The notes below the pieces were generated by a model that was not told the DNA's origin, did no database searches, and worked only from the letters and a program-made list of their open reading frames with translations. The position numbers and the translations under genes are program-made. A stretch of DNA of 64,000 nt from Turnera subulata (taxonomy: Eukaryota; Streptophyta; Magnoliopsida; Malpighiales; Passifloraceae), in assembly GCA_028386065.3 (NCBI GenBank), contig JAKUCV010001506.1, positions 63,936 through 127,935 of the forward strand, given 5' to 3'. Shown here in pieces: positions 23,895 through 35,322 of the stretch (within the stretch, counting starts at the first letter, position 1; every line of letters begins with the position of its first letter).

Positions 23895-24240
23895 ACAAAC
23901 CTTGGCATGAGGTAATGCCTAGACACAAACCTCAGCATGAGGTGAAATCCAGATACAAACCTCGGCATGAGATAATGACCAAACTTAAGATGAACCTTGG
24001 CATGAGGTAGCAACCAGACACGGGATGAACCTCGACATGAGGTGGACATAAGGTGAAATGCACAAACCTCGGCATGAGGAAACACCCAAGATGAGATGCA
24101 CAAACCTCGGCATGAGGTAACACCTAGACATAGGATGAAGTTCACAAACCTCGGCACGAGGTAGCACCCAGACATAAGATGAACCTCGACATGAAGTAGA
24201 CATAGGATGAAGCTCACAAACCTAGGCATGAGGTAGCACC
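23895..24240 (+). repeat. LARD hairpin array 3: ACCTCGGCATGAGGT
   Basis: About ten copies at 30-45 bp spacing of ACCTC-GGCAT-GAGGT, a 5-bp stem with a 5-nt loop, linked by TAACACCCAGACATAAGATGA-like spacers of variable length. Confidence 0.85.
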
Positions 24241-24267
24241 CAGACTAAGATGGTCAAGCCAATGACT

Positions 24268-24429
24268 TGATAGATGGGATGATTCTATCACCTCGGAATG
24301 AGATGATTCCCATAAACCGAGGGCCAGTCCCTCAAACCTCAAGAAGAGATGATTCTTGAGAATTTGGGATGAGATGATTCCCAGAGACCTTCGGGATGAG
24401 ATGATTCCCGAAGCGTAGCATGAGATGCT
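24268..24429 (+). repeat. LARD hairpin array 4: shared loop, covarying stems
   Basis: Six consecutive stem-loops in 162 bp. Arms: TGATAGA/TCTATCA (24268-24290), GGAA/TTCC (24295-24310), CTCAAGAA/TTCTTGAG (24338-24360), TGGGA/TCCCA (24365-24383), CTTCGGGA/TCCCGAAG (24389-24413) and AGCAT/ATGCT (24417-24429). The first five share the loop TGAGATGAT or a one-base variant; the sixth keeps only GAG. Confidence 0.9.
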
Positions 24430-24533
24430 CCAACCCATGGCATGCACCACACACATTAATCATTCGAATTTGGTTGTTCTTGTCTTACTTTGTTTCATCC
24501 TTAGTCTATAAGGACTCATCAACGAGGGGCATC

Positions 24534-26360
24534 TGTGAACACCCAAATTTAAGCCACGGAAATTTTACTAAATTAGACTTCGTACATGTGTAGACTTATG
24601 ATCAATGAGATGATTTGGTCCAAGGTTCAAGCGTGATATGAATTTTAATTTAGTAGAATTGGTGTATTTTGATGACATAAACCTTTATGCGCTTAAATCC
24701 TAGGATTAATGAGATGATTTAACCTTAGGATAAAATATATGATATGGTTTATTTATTAATATGCATTTGCATGGGCTCTTTTAGTTATTTTTGACCCAAT
24801 AATAATGAGATGATTTATTCTTGGGTTAGGATTGGATTTAAGGGTCCAAATTAATTAATTCTCCAGAGTTTGTCCAGCCTATTAACACATTTCTTGCAGG
24901 TCAATTTTAGCTCTGATTTTCGTGGAAAATCAGAGTTAATTATCATGTAAGTAGATTTTGTGTTTTTGGTAAGATTTTGGGGTTAATTGGGTGTTAATGT
25001 GTGATTGATTAATTATGGGAAGATTTGGGGGAGTGCTAATCAAGCAATTGAGTGATTATAGGAAGATTGGGGGTTGATTACGCTGCAGGATCGAATCAGA
25101 GCGGAATTAGGGAGACTCGGGAGCAAAAAAAGGAAAGAACGCACAAAACCGGGAAAGCCCGGCGGTCATCTCGGGATGACAGCCAGGCCATGGCTATCAT
25201 CCAAGACATGTCCGCCGGCCATGGCGGTCATAAGTGCCCAGGATCCCCGAATATCTCAGATTTTGTTTCTTTTTCGATCCTACATGGTTTTGGACCAGAT
25301 TTTCGGGCATAATCTTGACCATTAAGCAGGTCCACACCCCTAGGCTTCCCAGAGTACTAAAGATAGGACCCCCAACACACATTTCAGAGGGGTCAACATT
25401 TTCTACACACACACACCTATAAGCTTTGAAGTGCTTGGAGAAACTCTACTTCTCCAAGCCTAGAAACACATTCTTAGGCAGAAACTCTGGTGGAATACCG
25501 TGGGAAGCATCAAGCAAGGAACCAGCAGCAGTAGCAGGTCAAGAGAAGAAGAGGAAGGAGGCGGATTCAAGCAAATCGGTGGAGAAGAAGTGCTAAACCC
25601 GAGGAGAGGAGTCCAGTGCAGGCAGTCTCAGTATTTCAGCTATATCTAGAGCGGTAGATGTCGGTTTGCTGTGATCTTGGTGTCCCTAGAAAGCTAAGAA
25701 GTAAATATAAAACTTTGCTGTTCTGACCAGGCACCAGTTCGACCTCCTTTTGCCCCGAATTCTCTGTTGAATTTCTGCCCAGATTCTGTTGCGAGAGTGG
25801 TATTCGCATATGAGCGAGAGGAGGGCTACACGAGGTAACCCGTTTTGATTCTATTGATTTACTGCTGTTGTGATGTGATGATGATAATGATGCTTTTGAT
25901 GATGTGATTGCTGTGATGCCATGATAAGAACTACGTGGGCTTTGAACCCGGTCGCCGGGGTACGTAGGTGGTCTCTAGTGGTGGAGACTCAAGCCGAAAT
26001 ATTTTTATTTTCCCTTTTTGTTCCAAACCTTCTTCTCCTTCCCTTCCAATTCAATTTATTGTTATGTGGTTTGTTTCCACACTTGCACAAGCACACAAAG
26101 CACACTTATGCTCTTTAATTGTACAAGATTTCGATCCAACACGGATGGGTGCCTAACACCTTCCCATCCGTGACGAACCCCCGATCCCATATCTTTGGTT
26201 CGCCATGACCGGTTGCCTAAGGAGTCATATGAAGGTTTTTTTCCAAGTTTTACTCTTAATAAAATTTGGGTGGCGACTCCAATGATATGGGATTGACCCG
26301 AAGAAGAAGGTGAAAGGAATAGGTCAGAAGGCCCAAGTGATTTTGGGTCGGGTTCTCACA
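24534..26360 (+). repeat. LARD 3' LTR
   Basis: 1827 bp, closely similar to 15745-17547. The TATA box of the other LTR (TATAAATA) reads TAAAGATA here (about 25355). It is followed by TSD ATGAG and the rest of the Athila 5' LTR. Confidence 0.9.
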
Positions 26361-27593
26361 ATGAGCATGAAATCACATACTTTTACAGTATGCACTGTAG
26401 TTTTTGGCCTTGCATTTAGCATCAAATCATGCATTTAGATAGGAAATCACTTGCTTTTACTCCAAATTCTACTTTCCTAGCTCTTGTTTGCTTTCAGGTG
26501 CAATTAGGTCCTTTTTTCGGAGTGGATTTTGACGATTTTGGCCCGAAAACAGGGAGGTGCTGCTGAATGCCCAGTTCCAGTTCAAACTGCACCAGCGACA
26601 GCCCCTAGATACAACCTGACAGCGGCGCTACGTCAAAGTCCTGATTTTTATAATTAATTTGGAGACTTGCACCTAAGTTCAAGAAGACTTTATTGATGAT
26701 CACGTGGACACTCCTTGGAAGGAAAGAAGATCTTTTGCTGCTAGTTTTTGAGAAGAAAACTTATTCCTCAAGATTTAGGGTTTTAACAAGTGAATTGTTC
26801 ACTATAAATTGAAAACAATAAAACAATAAAGAGCTATCATCGACTTCTCTATTTTCTGGAGCAAAACACACAGCTTTCAGAGCAGAAGGAGCTTGAAGAA
26901 TTCGATTGAAGCAAGTGGAGTTCTTAGGTTCATATTTTGACAACATGTCGTTGTCACCTATTCTATTATTTGTTTTACCTTGACTTGTGTATGGAGAGCT
27001 AAACAGCGCATGCGGCCTGATCACCCTCTTGTGTACCTTAGACGACTTAGTAAAGCACCTAGTGGAGAAACTAAGAGATCAGAACGTTCCATACCCAGCC
27101 TCTACCCCACTAGTAAGAGGATCTCTACTTTTAGGTTAGTTGAGGATCAAGCACCTAGCACAGCGCCCACTGCACCCTAGATTTGGACTAAAGCGAGCGG
27201 ATGCAAGGTGGTTTCGACTAGGGTAGATTCTAGAGAGCGAGCGGATGAAAGATATAGATTAACATAGGCTAGGGAGCCCTACAAGGTAGACGAATAAGTT
27301 AGCCAAACCATAGTTTTATTACTTAGATAGCATGCGCTGTAGTGAACCCCGGACATTCTAGGTTCTTTTATTACTGAATCACTTCACCAGTACACGCTGT
27401 TACTCTCCTTTTTAGCTTATTTACTTTATTCTGTTCAGTTTATTACTCTCACCCATTCGATACTTTTATTTATTTATTATTTTATAGCCTAATCGATCGA
27501 AAACTTTAAGGACAGTGTTATTTCGCAGTCCCTGTGATTCGACCTTGTTTACTACAGCAACGCTGTGCGCTTGCAGCCGGTTTTGCACGAACA
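26361..27593 (+). repeat. Athila-like 5' LTR, main part
   Basis: Continues the LTR begun at 15738. It has a TATA-like CTATAAATT at about 26802 and ends GCACGAACA. Relative to the 3' LTR it lacks about 100 bp near 26960. The left edge includes the LARD TSD ATGAG. Confidence 0.88.
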
Positions 27594-27599
27594 AGTTTT

Positions 27600-27618
27600 T
27601 GGCGCCATTGCCGGGGAC
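27600..27618 (+). promoter_or_regulatory. Athila-like primer-binding site (tRNA-Asp)
   Basis: TGGCGCCATTGCCGGGGAC lies six bases after the LTR. It is complementary to the 3' end of plant tRNA-Asp, the usual Athila primer, with one mismatch (ATT for GTT). Confidence 0.88.
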
Positions 27619-27750
27619 TACGTCTAAATAATACTACTTACTGTTTTAAATTGATTAGGCTTTCTTTGTTTTCTTATTTTCTTTGTTTTCTTGCAGCAGG
27701 TAATTGATAGCGCACGCTGTACCCTCTCTAACAGTGTCTCGATTTGGCGT

Positions 27751-29541
27751 ATGCAAACCAGGAGTCAAAAGCCTGATATTGTACACATCCCTGACATTGA
27801 AAGCGCTACTAGGGCGAACCGTAGGCAAGCAAGGCAACAGAAAGCAGCAGAGACCGCCGAGACAGCACCCGTGGCCCATAACAGCAATAATGACCCACGC
27901 GGCCGTGCCGACCCACCAAGGGATGTTGATGGCAATATCATCCCTCCTGTGATCGACGACCCCCTCAAGCAGAGACCTATGGTCAACCCTGTAGGTCCGA
28001 GGAACCAGCGGCGCCACAATCAGAATGCTGCTACTGATGACATCGTCGATCCCTTCGCCAACATCCCCAATCTGCCAATCAACCATCTCATGCGGCCCAG
28101 ACATACAAAACCTCATTGAGCCATCACATTACCCGCAATGATAATCCTTTTGAGCTCAGAACCAATTTGGTTCAAATGGTGCAAAACAAGCAGTTTGGAG
28201 GATCGGCGTTGGAGGACCCTAACCGGCACTTGAAGGATTTTCTGGATATTTGTGCCATAACCAGGATTCAGGGTTGCTCTAAAGATGCCAAGGAACTTCA
28301 TCTTTTCAAATTCTCTCTCAGGGATGGAGCCAAACGATGGCTGAAAACTCTGCCAGCGGGTAGCATCACCACCTGGGTGTAAACGGAGGAGGCATTCTTG
28401 AAGAAATATTTCCTTAAAACCAAGATGGATGAGCTTCGTGGGCAAATCTGCAATTTCACTCAGAAATATGATGAAACCATGGTTCAAGCATGGAAGAGAT
28501 TTCAGGACCTATTCCAGCGTTCACCTGCCTATAGGGTGTACCCACCTGCGTTGCTGGGGATCTTCTATCGCGCCATGTCACCTGAGGATAGGCGCACTCT
28601 CAATGCTGCAACACCTGATGGGAAGTTTAAGCAGGCACCATATGAGGATGCCAAGAGAATAATACTCAACCTAGAAGATGATGACGAACCATGCCGCAGC
28701 GCGAGGGGAGTGCATCTTGTAGACAAGAATACCATTATTGAAGCCCAGCTCGCTGCCATCTCAAAGCAACTCAAAGATTTAACCACCAAACCAGTGCAAC
28801 CTGTCGCTCAGGTACAACCTGTTGCCCAATATAGTGTTTGTGAAATTTGTAGTGGCCCTCACTCTTTTTTTAAGTGTCCCGAGAACAATTCAGAGGAGGC
28901 AATTTTCATAGATCGCTGCCCAAATCAGTCATACAACAACTATACATAGGGGTATAATCAGGGCTAGCAATCGAACCCCAACCAAACCTACAATCAAAGG
29001 TACCAGCATCCGGGGCAGCAGCTGCAGCGACAAGGTGGACAGCAAGAAGGGTACTCAGAATTAACTCAGATGATGAAGTAGCTGCTTGAAGGTCAGAATA
29101 GGATGGATAAGGAGTTTAATTAGCTGAAGGCCCACAGTAAGATGCTGCAGAATCAAGTTGCACAATTTGCAATGCAGCAGCAGTAGCCGCAGGGAAGGCT
29201 ACCAGGACAACCAGAAGACAATCCCAAGCAGCAGTGTCAGACAGTGATTTTAAAGAATGGGAAAGAGCTTTCACATCCTGTTCCCAAGTTAACTAAAGTT
29301 TCCTAACTTGAACTCGAGCAGAAACAGAACACAGCGCCCAAACCAGTGACGCTGCCGGAAGCAACGCCAAAGAAGATGCCACTGTCAGTGCCATACAAGC
29401 CCCCGCTGCCATATCCACAAGTGTATAAGAAGAGCAGACTTAAAGACCAATGCCGCAAATTTGTAGATATGCTCAGTGGCCTCAGATTTGAGATTCCCTT
29501 CACTACTGTTCTAGATCAGATGCTGCACCTATGCCAAATTT
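27751..29541 (+). pseudogene. Athila-like gag, frameshifted
   Basis: Begins MQTRSQKPDIVHIPDIE. A frameshift at about 28119 leads to the conserved capsid section (NPFELRTNLVQMVQN, LKDFLDICAIT, LHLFKFSLRDGAKRWL, KKYFLKTKMDELRGQI). A stop interrupts at about 28379-28381 and several TAG codons follow 28947. The cysteine-rich CEICSGPHSFFKC word replaces the usual CCHC knuckle, as in other Athila Gags. The distal part has the conserved PYPQVYKK linker (about 29410) before a frameshift at about 29540. Confidence 0.85.
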
Positions 29542-30357
29542 TTGAAGGAGATCCTCACAAACAAGCGCACTATAGAGAAGCAGACAATGACACTGACAGC
29601 AAACTGCAGCACCTTGCTGCAGCATCAGATTCACATCCCCAAGTTGGGTGACCCAGGTAGTATTTCCATACCTTGTGAAATTGGTACCCAGAATTTTAAC
29701 AGAGCCTTATGTGATCTTGAGGCCAGTGTGAGTTTGATGCCTTTATTAGCAGCCCAGCAGCTGACTTTAGAGAAATCAGCCCGCGTGGTGCTGCAGCTTG
29801 CTGACCGATCCGTAAAATATCCTGTTGGGGTCCTTGAAGACGTTCCAGTTAAAGTCGGGAAGTTCTATATTCTATGTGATTTCGTCATCATGGATATGAA
29901 GCTTGATGACCAAACCCCTATCCTCCTTGGCCGACCTTTCCTTGCCACAGCTGGTGTAATCCTTGATGTTGGGGATGAGAGTGTGACATTACGCGTTGAG
30001 GAGGAGACTGTAGAGTTCAATGTCCAGAGAGCTTTTAAGTCTGAAGTCCCTTCTAAAGCCTGCTACATGGTCCGGATTTTGGAGGATGATCTGAAGGAAA
30101 TAATAACGAAGACAGCGCCTGCTGTCGACTCTGATGATGTGCTACTGGTCTGCTTGGTCACCAGCGTAGTACCTGAGGATGAAGACCCTGCTGTGAGAGA
30201 TGTAGCACATTTACTATCCCCATTATACATCCTTCCCAACAGGTGTTTGAAATTCTCCAACGCAACACTTGGGCAGAAAAAGCTGGGCGGACGCTGTTCC
30301 TCAGCCCGCTGTACCGAAGGTGGAATTAAAACCCCTTCCATCAGATCTCAGGTATGA
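29542..30357 (+). pseudogene. Athila-like aspartic protease region
   Basis: An open stretch of 271 codons. The active-site region reads CDLEASVSLMPL (about 29707-29745), where Athila proteases normally have DLGAS; glycine is replaced by glutamate. A second conserved patch, PILLGRPFLATAG, follows at about 29920. Processing activity is therefore unlikely. Confidence 0.82.
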
Positions 30358-30523
30358 TTTCCTTGGTTCCAATTATACATATCCTGTTATTGTTAGTGCT
30401 AACATTTCTGCAGATGAGACGAATGCTTTGTTGGCTGTCCTAAAATAACATCGCGCTGCTATTGGTTACACTATTGACGACATCAAGGGGATCAACCCCT
30501 CTCTCTGTATTCACCGCATCCCA

Positions 30524-31356
30524 TTGGAGGAAGGATGCAAAGCCACGATTGAGCATCAGGGGAGGTTGAATGAGAACATGAAGGAGGTGGTCAATAAGGA
30601 AATCGTCAAACTTCTTGACGCCAGCATCATATATCCTATCTCGGGCAGCCTATGGATAAGTCCAGTGCATGTGGTACCTAAAAAGGGAGGGATGAAAGTG
30701 GTTCGCAATGCAAAAAATGAATTAATTCCTACTCGAACAGTGACGGGGTGGCGCATGTGCATTGACTACCGCAAACTCAACAGCGTCACCCGTAAAGATC
30801 TCTTCCCCCTCCCTTTTATCGATCAAATACTGGAGCGACTGGCCAAGCACACACACTTCTGCTATTTGGATATGCAATGCAAGGGTTTTTCTAGAATCCC
30901 ATCCATCCAAACGATCAGGAGAAGACAACCTTCACCTGCCCATATGGTACATTTGCATGCAGGCGCATGCCGTTCGGTTTATGTAATGCGCCTGCTACTT
31001 TTCAGCGTTGCATGATGAGCATATTTTCTGATTTTATTGATGATACCATGGAAGTATTTATGGATGACTTTTCTTTATATGGAACTTCTATTGATAATTG
31101 CTTAAGAAATCTAACCAAGGTGATGCAGCGCTGTGAGGAAACACATCTAGTACTTAATTGGGAGAAGTGTCACTTCATGGTAAGAGAGGGTATTGTACTG
31201 GGGCACTTGGTCTCAGCCCGGGGTATTGAGGTTGATAAAGTAAAAATTGAAGTTATTGAAAAATTACCTCTACCCATGACAGTGCGCGATACTCGTAGTT
31301 TCCTAGGGCATTCTTTTTTTATCGACGCTTTATTAAGGACTTCTCAGAGATTGTAA
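30524..31356 (+). pseudogene. Athila-like reverse transcriptase
   Basis: Conserved blocks in order: [32 protein letters not shown] (shifted frame after about 30890), MPFGLCNAPATFQRCM and VFMDDFSLYG, the catalytic DD box, then LGHLVSARGIEVD. A frameshift between 30880 and 30967 and a further break after RSFLGH (about 31305) inactivate it. Confidence 0.88.
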
Positions 31357-31489
31357 AGCCTTTGACGAACCTCGTTAATAAAGATGTTGACTTTGTATTT
31401 GATCAGTCTTGTGTAGATGCCTTTTGCAGGTTAAAGCAAGCGCTGGTGACCGCACCAATCATGCAGCCACCAGATTAGACGCTGCCCTT

Positions 31490-31860
31490 TGAGATCATGA
31501 CTGATGCCAGCGACCATGCTGTAGGCGTTGTGCTGGGGCAGAGGAGAGATGGGAAACTTCATGCTATTTACTATGCCAGCCGCATGCAGGATGATGCCCA
31601 ACTCAATTATGCCACCACCGAGAAGGAGTTGCTGGCCGTAGTATTCGCTATTGACAAGTTTCGGTCATACCTCCTTGGGTCCAAGGTAATTGTCCATACT
31701 GACCATGTAGCTCTGAGATACCTATTGACTAAGAAGGAGACTAAGCCCCACCTCATCTGCTGGATCCTTCTTCTCTAAGAATTCGACTTGGAAATCAGAG
31801 ACAAGAAGGAGACAGAGAATGTGGTGGCTGATCATCTCTCTCATATTGTTTTAAATCGAG
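31490..31860 (+). pseudogene. Athila-like RNase H
   Basis: [34 protein letters not shown] and [11 protein letters not shown] carry the D, E and D residues of RNase H. A stop precedes it (about 31478) and another follows at about 31776, before EFDLEIRDKK and NVVADHLSHI. Confidence 0.88.
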
Positions 31861-33180
31861 AGAATTCACCAATGGATGAGCCCCTTATCAATGATCAGTT
31901 ACCCGACGAGTCATTAGCAGTGTGCGCTGTCTGGGCAACACGACCTGCTGCTACTGTTTTCAGACTCGACTTTCCATGGTATGCACCGTTTGCGAATTAC
32001 ATAGTATGTGGTGTCTTTCCCCCTAATATCAACTACAATCAATGGAAGAAATTCTTGCCTGATATCAAGCATTACTACTATGATGAGCCGGACTTGTTCA
32101 AACGCTGTGGGGATGGCCTTATACGAAAATTCCTACTTGAAGAATCCCACAAGACTCTCCTCGCCAGCTGCCATCAGGCCCCTTATGGAGGACACTATGG
32201 TGCCCAGAAGACAACAATTAAGGTTTTTCACTCTGGTTTCTTTTGGCCAACCATCTTCAAGGTTGTCCGGGAGTTTGTAAAGTCCTGTGATCGCTGCCAA
32301 CGCACTAGCAATATATCCCAGTGCCATGAGGGTCCACAGTAGGGGCTGCTATTTGTCGAGCCATTTGATGTTTGGGGAATTGACTTCATAGGTCCTTTTC
32401 CTTCCTCCCATTCACACTAGTACATCCTTGTGGCTATGGACTACGTGACCAAGTGGGTTGAGGCTGTTGCATCTCCAACCAATGATAGCCCTATTGTTAC
32501 TCGTTTCTTGAAGAAGAACATATTCACACGGTTTGGTGTTCCAAGGGTTATCATAAGTGATGGAGGGTCCCATTTTTGCAACAAGCTGTTTACGGCGTTG
32601 TTGAAGCATTATGGGGTTACACATCGGGTTACAACACCCTATCACCCTCAAACAAATAGTGAAGTGGAAGTTTCTAATATGGAGATCAAGCGTATGTTGG
32701 AGAAAACTGTCAACACCACCCGCAAGGACTGGGCTATGAAGCTAGATGCGCGCTGTGGGCATATCAGACTACCTACAAGATACCTATTGGAACTACTCCC
32801 TACAAGATGGTATATGGAAAGTTCTACCACTTACTAGTTGATTTGGAGCATCGTGACCAATTTCGATGATAAGGCAGCAGCCGCCGCCAGACAATTGCAA
32901 CTCAATGAGATCGAGGAGATCCGTCTTGAGGCCTTTGAAAACAATAGAATTTACAAGGAGAGGTCCAAGAAGTGGCATGACAGCAATATACTCAGGAGGC
33001 AGTTCAAGGAGGGTGACCAGGTGTTGCTGTTTAATTCCCGTCTGCGGCTGTTCCCTGGCAAGCTGAAGTCCCGCTGGATGGGGCTATACATTATGGTCTA
33101 GGTTTATCCCCATGGTGCTGTTGAGATCCAAAAGGGTGATAAACCGCCTTTCAAAGCCAACCACCAACGACTCAAGTAAT
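31860..33180 (+). pseudogene. Athila-like integrase
   Basis: The HHCC zinc domain reads SCHQAPYGGHYG...CDRCQRT (about 32165-32305). The core has D in WGIDFIGPFP, D in [10 protein letters not shown] and E in VEVSN. Stops at about 32341 and 32420 and a shift near 32740 break the frame. The C-terminal section (RQFKEGDQVLLFNSRLRLF, then ANHQRLK) lacks a chromodomain, as expected for Athila. Confidence 0.87.
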
Positions 33181-34208
33181 ATTTTCCTAATGCACCTAAT
33201 GATGAGTCGCTAGTTGCTTCACTAGCAGTGCCCGCTGCTGAGTGACCAGCTTTGTGTCCAGCTACAAGACATAAAAGAAGCGCTGCTCGGGAGGCAACCC
33301 GAGGGTAAGTTTTATTATTTTTAGTACATCCCATTTATTTTATCTTTTTTTGTTTTTGTTTTGGTGCTCTTTTTGTAGCCATAAAAAGTAGAAAAATAAA
33401 AAAATACCCTAAAGACAAGGATTTGATGAACTACAGCACGCATTGTTGCTATCTTCCACCTACATCGACATCCAGTGAAGCCACTTAAACTCTTCTTTTA
33501 TTTTTCTGCTCTGCATGTCCAGATTCAGTGCATCATACACCTTGTGTGCTAAATATCCATCATACCCTTGCATCCATGCATTTTTCATATCATGAAAGCA
33601 CATGCTAAAATATAAGTTTGGGGGAGAAAGACACCAATTTCGTAGCAGACATAGTTCAAGCAGCAGTGTCATCATGGGCAGAAGATTTGGAGTTTTAGTT
33701 ATTTTGGATTGATGAATTTCTGGGGGACTTCTTTTGGCGGTTGATTTTTCCTTCCTCATTAACTCCACCCACTCTCCATACACACCCCCTTAAATTTCTC
33801 CACTTCCCAACACCACCACGCCCCCAACACCATCATTACCTCCCCCTCTCTACTACCTCAACACGCTGTCTCCTTCTCTCACACCCTCTTTCTTTCTTTT
33901 CTCCTACCCGATAACCACATACACAAAATCCCTAACCCCTAATTTTTTCTCTCTCCTCTCTCCGCCATAGCCGACGGCGATAACACCTGCACCATCCCAC
34001 CCTAACGCTGCTCTCCCTACCCGTAGCATGCACTCGCAGGAGCAACCGCACCACCACCCAGCTCACATCGTGGACCAGCCGAGCAGCTACTGCCAAGGCC
34101 AAATGCGATGGCAAGCGTCCGACACCTGAATCCTCTCCACAGGTCAAGAGCGAGGATCGGAGCACAGCCCTTGATTCTCCTCCACTAGCCAAGCACTAGC
34201 AGCGCTCC
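33181..34208. other. Athila-like spacer between pol and the post-pol ORF
   Basis: Non-coding, ending in a C-rich section (33780-34190). It contains the AAGTTTGGGGGAGA word at about 33612 typical of Athila inter-ORF spacers and several dispersed ACAGYGC/GCTG words. Confidence 0.6.
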
Positions 34209-35322
34209 GTGACACCCGCCTTCGGGCGTAGCGGCCGTCGTAAACAGCTTGCGAGCATTGGCGTGGAGGTCGTAAAAACAGCGCCCGCTGCTCCAAAGCC
34301 ATCGGTGGCGATTAAGTTTGTCAGCAACGCCCACCGCAAACAACACACGCTGCAGGCGACCAAGGAGGTCCTCAATACCAGGTTCTTCGATAAGTGTGCC
34401 CACTATGCCTGTAAATTTCCCCCACTTATTGATGACCTGTTTGCGGCTATTGGCTGGGTTAAGTTTCAGAGATGTACCAGTTTAGCTACCTGGCGCTGAC
34501 CCATTAATTTTTCGGGAACTTCACGCCAATTCCAGGTGACAGCGATGTTGGGATTGATGAGTCTATTTCTTTCCGGTTGGACAATCGAACTCACAGCATG
34601 ACGTTGTCGGAGTTCAATTCTCTGTTTGGGTTCCCGGATGATAGAGTGAGGGGGCCCCCACCAGAGTCTAATGCACAGGCAGCTTGGGCTGAAATCTCCA
34701 CCAACGGGTTGAAGTACAGTCCCTCCTATTCCCCTGCCACTGCTCTCAATGACCTCATGTTGATGTATGTGCACAATGTCCTGACCTGCACCATCTTTTG
34801 CCATAGCATCAGCATGACAGTGGTGGCTGGAAATGAGTTGTTCTTCCTATGGTGTTTTATTCATCACCGCCCTATCAATGTCGGCAGTTACCTATTCGCC
34901 CGCTTTGAGCACTATTTGAAGAAGACCTATTTGGGGTGCGTTGGTTTTATCACGGCCTTAGTGGAGCATTTTTTGTGTTGATTTGTCCAAGTATGATGAG
35001 ATTCAGGAGATCACCATATGCAGCCAGACCGAGGCTCTGAAGTTCCTTGATCCATTTCCTACTTTCAAGCCTAAGCCAGCGCCTGCTGCTCCTGGGAGTT
35101 CAGCCACAGCGGCCGCTGCCTCCGATCCCTCCTCCGCTCCAGCAGCCACTGCCTCCAATCCCTCCTCCGCTCCAGCAGCCACTGCTGCCAATTTGGTGTT
35201 GCTGCAACATCATTTTGATGCCAGATTCAAGACGCTATAGGAGATTTTTGGGGCTCAGTTGCGGCAGATTGTCAGCATGCTGTTAGACCTCCAAGACCGG
35301 TTGCCCAAGGATGCCTCCTGAT
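34209..35322 (+). pseudogene. Athila-type post-pol ORF (env position)
   Basis: Open stretches with one break (stop at about 34498) encode HAHRKQH-type basic sequence, then NTRFFDKCAHY, then RTHSMTLSEFNSLFGFP and a helical region to about 34980, and finally a Pro/Ala/Ser-rich repeat tail (TAAAASDPSSAPAATASNPS). Position and the MTLSEF...LFGFP word match the Athila ORF-1 type protein of unknown function. No clear signal peptide or transmembrane anchor supports a functional envelope. Confidence 0.72.

Larger units (their letters stand above)
15745..26360 (+). mobile_element. LARD: 10.6-kb non-coding LTR retrotransposon nested in the Athila 5' LTR
   Basis: LTRs of 1803 and 1827 bp start TGTGAACACCC and end GGTTCTCACA. 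The TSD is ATGAG (15740-15744 and 26361-26365). The interior (17548-24533) carries no gag or pol words in any frame; it consists of A/G-rich low-complexity stretches and four successive arrays of short hairpin-forming repeats. A PBS-like sequence lies at 17549 and a G-rich polypurine tract precedes 24534. It must have been mobilised in trans; the PBS style points to Tat/Ogre-type relatives (inference). Confidence 0.88.

Noticed and set aside
34209..35322. Functional retroviral-type envelope gene
   Set aside because: The position fits, but no signal peptide, transmembrane anchor or cleavage site is visible and the frame is broken; it matches the Athila post-pol ORF type of unknown function.
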